DNA of 46,244 nt from Methylococcaceae bacterium (GTDB lineage: Bacteria; Pseudomonadota; Gammaproteobacteria; Methylococcales; Methylomonadaceae). Every line of letters starts with the position of its first letter. The stretch's first letter is position 1. The DNA lies in assembly GCA_947505055.1 (NCBI GenBank), contig CANNLO010000005.1, forward strand, positions 1 to 46,244. The letters are read 5' to 3'. Positions 9,093 through 16,807 of this stretch are shown here, piece by piece. The notes under the pieces are model-generated. The model ran no database searches. It saw nothing but the letters and a program-made list of their open reading frames with translations, and was not told the DNA's origin. Made by a program: the position numbers and the translations under genes.

Positions 9093-9157
9093 AGCCATAT
9101 TTGCAGTGTTCAATGATGAATTGTTATTTGATTCAAAGATGCAAAGCAGATATGGCT
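9093..9157 (+). other. large stem-loop between tkt and the repeat-protein genes
   Basis: AGCCATATTTGC (9093-9104) pairs with GCAGATATGGCT (9146-9157): 12 bp with one G-U pair. The 41-nt loop contains a second 5-bp stem (TGAAT 9117-9121 with ATTCA 9131-9135). No U tract follows, so a processing, stability or attenuation element is more likely than a terminator. Confidence 0.5.
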
Positions 9158-9191
9158 ACTCTAAAAACAATGCATAGAGGGGGATTCATAC

Positions 9192-9860
9192 GTGAAAATA
9201 AATAATCTGACAAATGGTTTAGTTGCTGCGCTATTATTGGCCAGTCCGATAGCCGGTGCTGATACAGAATATCCTGCATCGGATTTTAAGCCAAAAATAA
9301 TTTATCAAGATAGTAGCGCTCAAAGTAACGCTGCTCCAGGATCTGCTAAACAAATTAAATCTGCAGAAGTAGATTCAAAGTTTCCAGCAGCAGATTTTGA
9401 GCCAAAGGTTCTATACAAGGACGCTGACTATAAGCCAGGAAAGTCTTCAGCGGTCGCTTCGAAATCTGAATCTACAAAACAAGCCGATTTGGATGTGAGT
9501 GCGGAAGTTAAAGTAGAAGAAGATTCTATGATGAGTTATTTGTTGGGCTTGGCAGTATTTGCAGCGGCAGGTTTTGGTTTCTTAAGAAAACGGGATAATG
9601 CAACAGCCAAGACAAGTGTGAATCAAGTGTTTAGTAATCATGCGAGTGGACTTTCAGGTGTTGCGAGATATCTTAGAAAGCATAATATGGCTGAATTAAC
9701 CGGTGTTGCAAGATATTTGGAGAGTCAGATTGCAACTGCAAAGGATGCTGTCACAGTTAGTGGAGTTGAAAAGTACCTTGAAAAACAAGCTAAATCTGCA
9801 AAAGAAAAAGCAGCTGAAGCTAGTACCGGTGTTGAAAAGTACATGCGCAACCGGAGGTGA
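9192..9860 (+). CDS. unrecognised membrane-anchored protein with cytoplasmic GV-[KR]-Y-L repeats (protein X)
   Basis: I do not recognise this 222-residue protein. Residues 1-23 look like a Sec signal peptide (basic start, LVAALLLASPI, then AGA-D). Residues 24-110 are a presumed periplasmic, Lys/Ser/Ala-rich stretch holding two similar 14-residue units (27-40 and 64-77). A single hydrophobic segment (about 113-130, MMSYLLGLAVFAAAGFGF) is followed at once by LRKRD, so by the positive-inside rule the C-terminus is cytoplasmic. The tail carries four copies of [ST]-G-V-x-[KR]-Y-[LM] at 155-161, 170-176, 190-196 and 212-218. GTG start with AGAGGGGG at 9176-9183. The gene for protein Y, built of the same motif, begins 4 nt after its stop. 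The two probably form a membrane anchor and soluble partner placed between tkt and tal. A GlyGly-CTERM-like sorting tail was considered, because the hydrophobic segment followed by RKR resembles one, but a further 90 residues follow it. Confidence 0.85.
   Translation: MKINNLTNGLVAALLLASPIAGADTEYPASDFKPKIIYQDSSAQSNAAPGSAKQIKSAEVDSKFPAADFEPKVLYKDADYKPGKSSAVASKSESTKQADLDVSAEVKVEEDSMMSYLLGLAVFAAAGFGFLRKRDNATAKTSVNQVFSNHASGLSGVARYLRKHNMAELTGVARYLESQIATAKDAVTVSGVEKYLEKQAKSAKEKAAEASTGVEKYMRNRR
9270..9422 (+). repeat. two periplasmic 14-residue repeats in protein X
   Basis: YPASDFKPKIIYQD (residues 27-40, nt 9270-9311) and FPAADFEPKVLYKD (residues 64-77, nt 9381-9422) share the pattern [YF]-P-A-[SA]-D-F-[KE]-P-K-[IV]-[IL]-Y-[QK]-D. 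They start 37 residues apart, in the part predicted to lie outside the inner membrane. Confidence 0.85.
9654..9845 (+). repeat. four GV-[KR]-Y-L motifs in the tail of protein X
   Basis: SGVARYL, TGVARYL, SGVEKYL and TGVEKYM at residues 155, 170, 190 and 212; the spacings are 15, 20 and 22 residues. They are the same motif class as in protein Y. Confidence 0.95.
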
Positions 9861-9863
9861 TAA

Positions 9864-11012
9864 GTGGATCAAAATTATTTGATCAATTTAGTGTCCGGAC
9901 TTTTTGGTTCAACAAAAAAAATTGAATCACTGGCTCACGTTAAGCCTATAACATTTGTTCGCGAAACAAATGGGCTTAGTGGAGTTGACAGATATTTAAA
10001 AAGCAAGGAAGTGCTTCCAGCTTTAAGCGGAGTTGCGAAGTACTTAAAGAGCAAAGAAGAATCATCAATAACAGAGATTGTGCAATGCTTGGAAGTTCAA
10101 GATGAAGATTTAACAGCACATTTGGTGTCATTGACAGAGACTGAAGCGGCATATGAAACAGATCTTGTTAAAGTTCAAGTATCACTCAGCAGTGTTGCCA
10201 GATATTTGGAGAAAGTTAATCAGTCTCCAATAAGCAGTGTTGCTAAATATATGGCAAGACAAGCTCTTTTAGCTAAAAATGCACCAAAAAAGAGTGGAGT
10301 GGAAAGGTACTTGGCTATAAATGGAGTAAGCAAAACAACTTCAGCTAAAATAAGTGGGGTTGCCAAGTATGTGGATCGGCAAGCGAAGTCGCCAGTTATT
10401 ACAGGTGTAGCCAAATATTTAATCAATATATCTATTTCCGAAAGGAATGCTGGTGCAACCACTGGAGTTGCAAAATATCTGCAAGATGAATCACTTGCAG
10501 CAAGAAAAGCAGCGGCTGCCACTATAGTTGCAAGATATTTGGAAGAACAGCGGATATTTGCAAAAGAGCAAGAAAAACAAAAAGAAATTGAGTTGCAATT
10601 AGCCATTGAAAAAGAGTTGGAAAAGGCTAAGGAAAGATCTATGGCTAGTTCAGCGGCAACAGGAGTAGCTAGGTATCTTGAAGAGCAAGCAATTTTAGCG
10701 AAAGAAAGACCCCCGGTAAGTGGTGTTGCAAAGTATGTAGCAAAACAAATTGTATCTGGCAAAGACGCGCCAATTTTAAGTGGTGTTTCCAAGTACGTAG
10801 CAAAACAATCTTTACAGGTAAAAGAAAAATATACTTTAAGTGGAGTAGATAGGTATATTGAAAGGGAGTCTAAAATTGTAAAGCAAATTGTTAGAATCAG
10901 TGGTGTTGCAAAATATATGGAAAGGCAGGCAGTTTTACCTGTTTCGAGTGGAGTATCTAGGTATATGTCTAGGAAAATTATTTCTGCTAGAGTTGATTCT
11001 GAAAGAGTTTAA
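9864..11012 (+). CDS. unrecognised multivalent GV-[KR]-Y-L repeat protein (protein Y)
   Basis: I do not recognise this 382-residue protein. It has no signal peptide or membrane segment, so it is predicted to be cytoplasmic. Fifteen copies fit [ST]-[GSI]-V-[ADES]-[KR]-Y-[LMVI], starting at residues 39, 55, 109, 124, 144, 164, 180, 200, 220, 266, 286, 306, 326, 346 and 362, plus a decayed copy at 70. Successive starts are mostly exactly 20 residues apart, otherwise 15 or 16. Each motif begins with a helix-capping Ser/Thr and continues into a short charged amphipathic segment (often E[EK]Q or [AE][KR]Q). Residues 227-265 are a Glu/Lys/Gln-rich likely coiled coil between the two halves. GTG start 9864 with a near-perfect GGAGGTGA at 9853-9860 that overlaps the end of gene X, so strong, coupled translation is expected. 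Array design recalls multivalent linkers such as EPYC1 or CsoS2 by analogy only; I claim no sequence similarity to them. The binding partner is unknown. Confidence 0.88.
   Translation: MDQNYLINLVSGLFGSTKKIESLAHVKPITFVRETNGLSGVDRYLKSKEVLPALSGVAKYLKSKEESSITEIVQCLEVQDEDLTAHLVSLTETEAAYETDLVKVQVSLSSVARYLEKVNQSPISSVAKYMARQALLAKNAPKKSGVERYLAINGVSKTTSAKISGVAKYVDRQAKSPVITGVAKYLINISISERNAGATTGVAKYLQDESLAARKAAAATIVARYLEEQRIFAKEQEKQKEIELQLAIEKELEKAKERSMASSAATGVARYLEEQAILAKERPPVSGVAKYVAKQIVSGKDAPILSGVSKYVAKQSLQVKEKYTLSGVDRYIERESKIVKQIVRISGVAKYMERQAVLPVSSGVSRYMSRKIISARVDSERV
9978..10967 (+). repeat. array of 15 (plus one decayed) GV-[KR]-Y-L motifs in protein Y
   Basis: The motif starts give intervals of 16, 15, 39, 15, 20, 20, 16, 20, 20, 46, 20, 20, 20, 20 and 16 residues when the decayed copy at residue 70 is included. 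The DNA copies differ at third positions (for example agtggagttgacagatat and agcggagttgcgaagtac), so the array is conserved as protein rather than being a recent DNA expansion. Confidence 0.95.
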
Positions 11013-11064
11013 ATTTTAATTAAGTGTTTGCTGTCTTGAATGTAAATAAGATGATTTATATTCA

Positions 11065-11109
11065 TTGGTTACAATAGATTTTTAAATTGTAACCAAGTGA
11101 AATTTTTTT
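11065..11109 (+). terminator. hairpin terminator-like structure after protein Y
   Basis: A perfect 11-bp stem TTGGTTACAAT (11065-11075) pairs with 11086-11096 around a 10-nt loop, with seven T residues at 11103-11109. The T tract starts 6 nt after the stem, so termination may be partial. Confidence 0.6.
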
Positions 11110-11250
11110 AAAATTGAAGAAAATTGAGGAGATTTAAATTTATTTAATAATTTCAAATGGAATAATAATTTGATGTAAACGTTGTTAAACTAAATTGCTC
11201 CTCATTATCCCTTGCTGTTGGATTGAATTGATTTTGATTAATCATCTCCA

Positions 11251-11278
11251 CTGTCACCCGCTTTAAAATCATTATAAT
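11251..11278 (+). promoter_or_regulatory. likely tal promoter within a 353-nt spacer
   Basis: CTGTCA (11251-11256, 4 of 6), 16 nt, then a perfect TATAAT (11273-11278). Transcription would start near 11285 and give a leader of about 80 nt that contains a small TTTCCT-GAA-AGGAAA hairpin. The rest of the spacer 11013-11365 holds only the upstream terminator and AT-rich sequence. Confidence 0.5.
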
Positions 11279-11365
11279 TAAATTGGATAAGTTTGTCTTT
11301 CCTGAAAGGAAATAACAAATGTAATGTCCCAAAGTTTTTAAATTTACAATACAAAGGAGTCCCTA

Positions 11366-12352
11366 ATGACACAAAATTTACTTGAACAATTGAGAGAAAT
11401 GACAGTAGTTGTTGCTGATACTGGCGATATTCAGGCTATAGAAACATTTATGCCTCGTGATGCAACGACAAATCCATCGTTAATCACTGCTGCGGCTCAA
11501 ATGCCTCAATATCAAGGTATTGTTGATGATACCTTGAAAGGAGCAAGAGAAACTTTAGGAGACTCTGCTTCAGCTGCACAAGTTGCAACATTAGCATTTG
11601 AAAGGCTAGCTGTTTCTTTCGGGAAAAAAATATTAGAAGTTATTCCTGGTCGTGTATCAACCGAGGTTGACGCTCGACTTTCTTTTGATACAGAAGCCAG
11701 CGTTGCTGTAGGGCGTGAATTGATATCTATGTACGAAGCTCAAGGTGTTTTACGTGAGCGCATATTGATTAAAATTGCTGCAACTTGGGAAGGTATTCAA
11801 GCCGCTGCAATTCTCGAAAAAGAAGGGATTCATTGTAACCTGACCTTGTTATTTGGCCTTCATCAAGCAGTTGCCTGTGCCGAAAATGGTATTACCCTGA
11901 TTTCGCCTTTTGTTGGACGTATACTTGATTGGTATAAAAAGGATACAGGTCGTGACTCTTATGAGCCTGTTGAAGATCCTGGTGTTTTATCAGTAACTGA
12001 AATATACAATTATTACAAAAAATTTGGTTATAAAACTGAAGTTATGGGTGCGAGTTTCCGTAATGTAGGGGAAATTGTTGAATTGGCAGGCTGTGATTTA
12101 TTGACAATAGCTCCTTCTTTGTTAGCTGAATTGCAATCTACTGAAGCGAATCTTGAGCGTAAGCTCAATCCAGATAATGCTGTTAACTTAGAAATTGAGA
12201 AATTATCAATTGATAAAGCAACATTTGATCGAATGCATGCTGAAAACAGAATGGCATCTGATAAACTTGCAGAAGGTATTGATGGATTTACAAAAGCACT
12301 GGAATCACTAGAAGAAATACTTGCAGATCGTTTGGCAGTTCTGGAAGGCTAA
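11366..12352 (+). CDS. tal: transaldolase
   Basis: Transfers a dihydroxyacetone unit between sedoheptulose 7-phosphate and glyceraldehyde 3-phosphate; here it belongs to the sugar rearrangement arm of the RuMP cycle. It has 328 residues, like the classical TalB type (about 317). The Schiff-base lysine is K136 in [14 protein letters not shown] (E. coli TalB K132). VADTGD (16-21) carries the catalytic Asp, and DATTNPSL (32-39) and CNLTLLF are family signatures. AAAGGAGT at 11353-11360 precedes the ATG. It has its own promoter candidate and follows the X-Y pair. The tail after about residue 310 ([17 protein letters not shown]) is slightly longer than usual. Confidence 0.96.
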   Translation: MTQNLLEQLREMTVVVADTGDIQAIETFMPRDATTNPSLITAAAQMPQYQGIVDDTLKGARETLGDSASAAQVATLAFERLAVSFGKKILEVIPGRVSTEVDARLSFDTEASVAVGRELISMYEAQGVLRERILIKIAATWEGIQAAAILEKEGIHCNLTLLFGLHQAVACAENGITLISPFVGRILDWYKKDTGRDSYEPVEDPGVLSVTEIYNYYKKFGYKTEVMGASFRNVGEIVELAGCDLLTIAPSLLAELQSTEANLERKLNPDNAVNLEIEKLSIDKATFDRMHAENRMASDKLAEGIDGFTKALESLEEILADRLAVLEG

Positions 12353-12364
12353 TACAATATAGTT

Positions 12365-12396
12365 ATCCGGCTTATATCTAGATGTATTTGCCGGAT
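12365..12396 (+). other. stem-loop after tal
   Basis: ATCCGGC (12365-12371) pairs with GCCGGAT (12390-12396), and the inner TATATC/GATGTA extends the helix with one G-U pair. No U tract follows. It probably ends or protects the tal mRNA. The remaining spacer to 12647 shows no gene and no convincing promoter. Confidence 0.5.
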
Positions 12397-12647
12397 GATT
12401 AAGTGTTTCGCCATAACGGTTTTCCTATCAGTCATAAAGTGTTATATAAGTAATTAATACAATATATACTTATTTAATGTATGTGGTTCTGAGTGAACAA
12501 GAAAATTCAAAGAATTATGAAAAAATAGTAAATGTGGTTTTAAAACACATGTTTTTTACCTGATCAATTCAAGATGTTAAGTTTCGTAGATACACCTCAT
12601 GCGAACTCTGACTAAATATTAAGTGAGGTGGTTTTTGGAAGCAAATT

Positions 12648-13166
12648 ATGAACAATCTTACAGCACTTTCCATTAGTATTGCCTGTTTAGCTGGGTTAGC
12701 GACATTTTTGGCTGTTGGGCCACTTAGCGGTATTTTCTTCATATGGGCGGCAACTATTGCATGGGCAGCTTATTTCTTTCTGGGGGCAACACCTGAAGCG
12801 TTAAAAAACACTATAGTATGTGGAATTTTCGGGGTATTTATGGCCTGGTTAGCAGCTATTCAGATTACTAATATTCCTGCTACAGCAATTCTTGGCTTTC
12901 CTTTTTGGGCGGCTGTAACGGTAATATTTTCAGTTGTTGTGATGTGTCTTGCTGCTAATATTCCTGCTCTAGCAACGATACCTGCAAGTGTTCTTGGGTA
13001 TTCATCTACTTTTGCCTATTTGTTGCAAACTCCTGGTAAGCTAACTAAAGAAATTTTATTCAGTGCATCATTAGATAATGCTCTCGTTGTGATATCGATT
13101 TCAATTGTTGTTGGGGCTTTCTTTGGTCAGTGGTCAGGCCAGTTAAGTGCAAAATTAACTAAATAA
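12648..13166 (+). CDS. DUF1097 family inner-membrane protein
   Basis: A hydrophobic protein of 172 residues with about five to six membrane helices. The small-residue-rich segments, GPLSGIFFIWAATIAWAAYFFLGATPEALKN split around the first loop, and the late FASYL-type segment (STFAYLLQTPGK) fit the DUF1097 family (E. coli YcdZ-like). No biochemical function is established. GGAAG lies about 8 nt before the ATG. It is a single-gene unit ended by a hairpin terminator. The assignment to DUF1097 comes from recall of family appearance and needs a profile search. Confidence 0.75.
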   Translation: MNNLTALSISIACLAGLATFLAVGPLSGIFFIWAATIAWAAYFFLGATPEALKNTIVCGIFGVFMAWLAAIQITNIPATAILGFPFWAAVTVIFSVVVMCLAANIPALATIPASVLGYSSTFAYLLQTPGKLTKEILFSASLDNALVVISISIVVGAFFGQWSGQLSAKLTK

Positions 13167-13177
13167 TAGTTATGATT

Positions 13178-13214
13178 TTTTCTGGCCGTTTGATTACGGT
13201 CAGAAAATTTTATT
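13178..13214 (+). terminator. intrinsic terminator of the DUF1097 gene
   Basis: TTTTCTGGCCG (13178-13188) pairs with CGGTCAGAAAA (13197-13207; one G-U pair) around an 8-nt loop, followed by TTTTATT. Confidence 0.75.
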
Positions 13215-13832
13215 AAGTTCGTTTCCAGCTCAAGTAAAAGAACTGTTTTTTAGTATTAACTGGTTCTCGTTCCCCTCCTATCAATTCTGTAAAGTTATTT
13301 AAAAGATACTTATACTGGCTTTTGTAACGAATAATTACCTCGCAATTTATTGATTGTATGCAATTGCAATTAATGCCCCCATTTATATGCACTTTTTCAT
13401 GTTGTACACCATGAAATTTGACCTTATTTCATACGAAGACTTATGCGGCGATTAATGTTTGGTCGTTGGTCTGATTGAAAAAAAGCCTGTAATTATATCA
13501 GTTTGGCTTTCTTCTGTTTATTTGCGATTGCGTTTGTAGATTTGAATGTAATATTTAATTGTACAATAATATAAGTATATTCTGCAGATCATAAAGATTC
13601 AGAAATTTAACATTTAAGAGTGAAATGAGGATTTACATTTGAATAGAGAGATAATGGAGTTTGGGTGAAATTAATGATATTAAGTTAAACCTAATTTATT
13701 ATTAGAATGGGCGTAAATTTAGTTAATAATTGAATATAGTGAAAATTTACGGGTGTTAATGTAATAATCCTTTATTCAAGGTGTGAGCAAATTATCCTTG
13801 GCGAACACGGGATGTACTAAAGAATAGATTAG
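13215..13832. other. AT-rich intergenic region without recognised genes
   Basis: About 620 nt between two convergent terminators. I find no coding frame with a start and Shine-Dalgarno, no tRNA-like structure and no mobile-element end. One spaced inverted repeat, CGTAAATTT (13712-13720) with AAATTTACG (13743-13751), is present. An unannotated small RNA cannot be excluded. Confidence 0.4.
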
Positions 13833-13858
13833 GGATCGGGGCAGTAACGCCCCGATCC
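13833..13858 (-). terminator. GC-rich hairpin at the 3' end of rne
   Basis: A perfect 10-bp inverted repeat GGATCGGGGC (13833-13842) with a 6-nt loop and its partner at 13849-13858 lies 8 nt past the rne stop. The U tract is poor, so it may be a stabilising or weak terminator hairpin. Confidence 0.65.
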
Positions 13859-13866
13859 TATTTAGA

Positions 13867-16308
13867 TTAAGATTGTTGTTTTTCTAAATCAACTGATATT
13901 GTGTTCTTTGTTGACTCGGAATTCTGAGCAGATTCAGTAATTTCTGTTGGTTTTTTGAATTCAGGAATAACTACTTCGTTACTTTCAGTGTTAGATTTAT
14001 GTGTATGTTTATGTAATTCAAAGGCTACAGGTTCAGATTTTTCAACCCATTCAGATCGTTCACTAACAATAGGACGAATAGATAAAGAACTAGAATCATC
14101 AGTAGCTGTGTTAGAGTTATCAATCAGTGACGGTGAGTTTGTATCACCATCAGATTCAGGTTTTTTGTAGTTTGGATTACGTGGACGCCTACGATTTGGT
14201 CCGCGTCTGGCATTATTTCTTTTAGGCAGTTCACTTCCATTCAACTCAACTGTTGAATCATCCGTTGCTGTAGAAATAAGCTCGATAACCTCTGTGGCCT
14301 CGCTTTTAGCATTCACGGTTTTTTCTACAGGATCGATATTTCTTTTTACATTCCTGTTTTGACCGCGAGGAGGCCTGTTAGGGCGTGGTGCCTCTGCATT
14401 TTGATCTGGCTTTGGTTTTGGATTTTGGATTTGCTCGGTGGATTGGTTGCTTTCCTGATTTGTATTTTTACCTCGCCCTTGTCCACGCCCTTGTCCTCGG
14501 CCACGACCCCTTTCCTGATTTTGTCCCTGAGCAGGTCTGTTGCCACGATTCCTATTAGGTTGGTTATCTTCAGTTGCTTGAGATCTTTCAGTGACCTGTG
14601 CTGCAGGTATAGCAGAAGTAGATTCTGGGGTATAGCCAATTAATTTTTGCCAAAAGCGTTGGATAAGGCTTGCAGCTTCGTTTTTATTTTGCGTTGGAGC
14701 CGGAGAGTCATGAAGGAATTCTTTGACCGCTGCTTTTGTAGCACTTGGCTTTACTTGTTGAGCAAACTCAGGAATACTGATCTCTTCAGCTTTTATTTGT
14801 AAATAGCTAGGTTTACTGTCGCTAGTTTCTTTTTCTTTGATGCGCTCAATGTCATAAGCTGGAGTCTCCAGATGCTTGCTAGGCAGTATAACAATGCCTA
14901 CTTTTAGCCTGTTTTCTATATGCTCAATTGCACTACGTTTTTCGTTCAGTAGAAAAGTTGCGCATTCGATAGGTAAGTGGGCAATTACTTTTTCAGTGCC
15001 TTTTTTCATTGCCTCCTCTTCAAGAATGCGTAATACAGAAAGAGCAACTGATTCTACATTACGAATTGTACCTTGGCCTTTGCAACGAGGACATGGAAGT
15101 TGAGTGGAATCTCCTAAAGAAGGCCTCATTCTTTGTCTGGACATTTCTAGCAAGCCAAACCGTGAAATACGGCTGGTCTGGATGCGTGCGCGATCGATCT
15201 TAAGAGCATCGCGTAAATGATTTTCGACTGTCTTTTGATTTTTGTTCGACATCATGTCAATGAAGTCGATAACAAATAGACCTCCCAAGTCACGCAATCT
15301 TAATTGACGAGCAATTTCATCAGCAGCCTCCAAATTGGTATTTAAAGCTGTTTCTTCGATATCACTGCCTTTAGTCGCTCTGGCGGAATTAATGTCGATT
15401 GAGGTTAATGCTTCTGTATGATCGATTACAAGTGAGCCTCCGGATGGGAGTGAGACTTCCCGTCCATAAGCAACTTCGATTTGTGATTCAATCTGGTAGC
15501 GATTAAATAAAGGAACTGCGTCTTGATAGAGTTTTGCCTTGGGTAAAAAATGGGGCATAACTTGTTTTAAGAAGTTTTGTACCAGTTTGAAAGATTCTTC
15601 ATTATCTATCAATATCTCGTCAATATTGCCACGTAAATGGTCGCGCAAAGCTCTGATGATAACGTTACTTTCTTGAAAGACTAAAAATGGTGCAGAGTTT
15701 TCATTTGCTGACCGCTCAATGGCATCCCATAATTGCAGCAAATAATTTAGGTCCCATTGCAGTTCCTCTGCATTTTTTCCGCAGCCAGCTGTTCTGACAA
15801 TTAAACCCATGCTTTCAGGAATCTCTAATGCTTCCATCACTTCACGCAGGTCGCTACGAGTTTCGCCTTCGATTCTACGAGAAATTCCACCCGCCTTAGG
15901 GTTATTAGGCATTAATACCAAATAGGTGCCAGCAAGGCTGATATAGGTAGTTAAAGCAGCGCCTTTATTTCCACGTTCTTCCTTTTCAATCTGGACGACG
16001 ATTTCCTGTCCTTCTTTGATAAGATCTTTAATGGCAGGACGACGACCATCATTTTCCACGCCTACCTGAAGATTGCGGTAGAGAGGAGAAATTTCTTTAA
16101 AAGGTAAAAAGCCGTGCTTGTCAGCACCATAATTTATGAAAGCAGCTTCTAGGCTGGGTTCTACATGAGTTACTATTCCTTTGTAAATGTTTGACTTTTT
16201 TTGTTCTTTAGATGGTACTTCTATGTCAAAATCATAAAGTTTTTGACCGTCTACCAAGGCGACTCGCAGTTCTTCAGCCTGCGTAGCGTTGATAAGCATT
16301 CTTTTCAT
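13867..16308 (-). CDS. rne: ribonuclease E
   Basis: Endoribonuclease for mRNA decay and rRNA/tRNA processing and the degradosome scaffold, at the inner membrane. It has 813 residues. Order: S1 RNA-binding domain (about 35-120), 5'-sensor/RNase H-like region, then the DNase I-like catalytic domain with D305 (LTSIDINSA) and D348 ([11 protein letters not shown]), two residues on from E. coli D303 and D346. The Zn-link is CPRC (C406, C409). After about residue 530 the tail is disordered and of low complexity, with [16 protein letters not shown] Arg/Gly/Gln blocks and Ser/Asn-rich stretches, matching the RNA-binding, partner-binding half of RNase E. AAGGAA precedes the ATG. It is divergent from rluC, as in other gammaproteobacteria. 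Confidence 0.96.
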   Translation of the reverse strand: MKRMLINATQAEELRVALVDGQKLYDFDIEVPSKEQKKSNIYKGIVTHVEPSLEAAFINYGADKHGFLPFKEISPLYRNLQVGVENDGRRPAIKDLIKEGQEIVVQIEKEERGNKGAALTTYISLAGTYLVLMPNNPKAGGISRRIEGETRSDLREVMEALEIPESMGLIVRTAGCGKNAEELQWDLNYLLQLWDAIERSANENSAPFLVFQESNVIIRALRDHLRGNIDEILIDNEESFKLVQNFLKQVMPHFLPKAKLYQDAVPLFNRYQIESQIEVAYGREVSLPSGGSLVIDHTEALTSIDINSARATKGSDIEETALNTNLEAADEIARQLRLRDLGGLFVIDFIDMMSNKNQKTVENHLRDALKIDRARIQTSRISRFGLLEMSRQRMRPSLGDSTQLPCPRCKGQGTIRNVESVALSVLRILEEEAMKKGTEKVIAHLPIECATFLLNEKRSAIEHIENRLKVGIVILPSKHLETPAYDIERIKEKETSDSKPSYLQIKAEEISIPEFAQQVKPSATKAAVKEFLHDSPAPTQNKNEAASLIQRFWQKLIGYTPESTSAIPAAQVTERSQATEDNQPNRNRGNRPAQGQNQERGRGRGQGRGQGRGKNTNQESNQSTEQIQNPKPKPDQNAEAPRPNRPPRGQNRNVKRNIDPVEKTVNAKSEATEVIELISTATDDSTVELNGSELPKRNNARRGPNRRRPRNPNYKKPESDGDTNSPSLIDNSNTATDDSSSLSIRPIVSERSEWVEKSEPVAFELHKHTHKSNTESNEVVIPEFKKPTEITESAQNSESTKNTISVDLEKQQS

Positions 16309-16807
16309 TCAATATTCCTTGTTGTTTCCTGTTCCATAGTCAGATTTTACTTAACAGACTTGATTTAATGATCGTGTTTATTTAGAGGCATAGCTATAAG
16401 GGCCAGCAAAACTTAGATTTTAGGTATAAATATACCGGGTCTGCATGTTCTAGTTGAGGATAACTCATCTTCATCTTTAAGGAAGAAGAATGTGTTGTTT
16501 TCAAGAACAGAGTTCTAAGTAAATAAAGTTTATATTCAGTCTTGGTTGTAAATTCTGTCTTAAACAGGCGTTATTAATCGTTCGTCTAGGGTCGAACAAT
16601 GAACCCAAAAATCTTACAATATTGACTTGGCGTGGTAATCCATCGCTATTTTAATCAACATTGATAGTGCTATAAGGCAGTTTCGTAGCTGAAACCGCTG
16701 AGCAAAAGTATGTTTTTAATAATAAAAACTGTCTTAATATAGCAATCTTATTGCTATACATCAATTTAAAGAATCAATCGAAGCAAGATACTGGTATTAT
16801 TTATAGT
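16309..16807. promoter_or_regulatory. 500-nt divergent rne/rluC control region
   Basis: No gene is seen. It holds the rne 5' leader on the minus strand, which in E. coli folds into hairpins used for RNase E autoregulation. Small inverted repeats are visible: GGTATA-AA-TATACC (16423-16436), a CTTC/GAAG stem near 16470-16490 and AGAAC/GTTCT near 16505-16516. Homology to the E. coli rne leader was not established. Confidence 0.4.

Noticed and set aside
9111..9135. Possible full terminator after tkt.
   Set aside because: The larger and nested stems are real but no U run follows, so I list it only as a stem-loop.
10220..10792. A 190-codon open frame on the minus strand with a periodic Y-[LF]-A-T-P pattern.
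   Set aside because: It is the reverse complement of the GV-[KR]-Y-L codons of protein Y. The pattern is a mirror of the real array, there is no independent Shine-Dalgarno support, and it lies wholly inside a better-supported gene.
9270..11012. Reading the repeat proteins as surface adhesins or S-layer proteins.
   Set aside because: Protein Y has no signal peptide, and in X the motif lies after a membrane helix followed by LRKRD, which places it in the cytoplasm.
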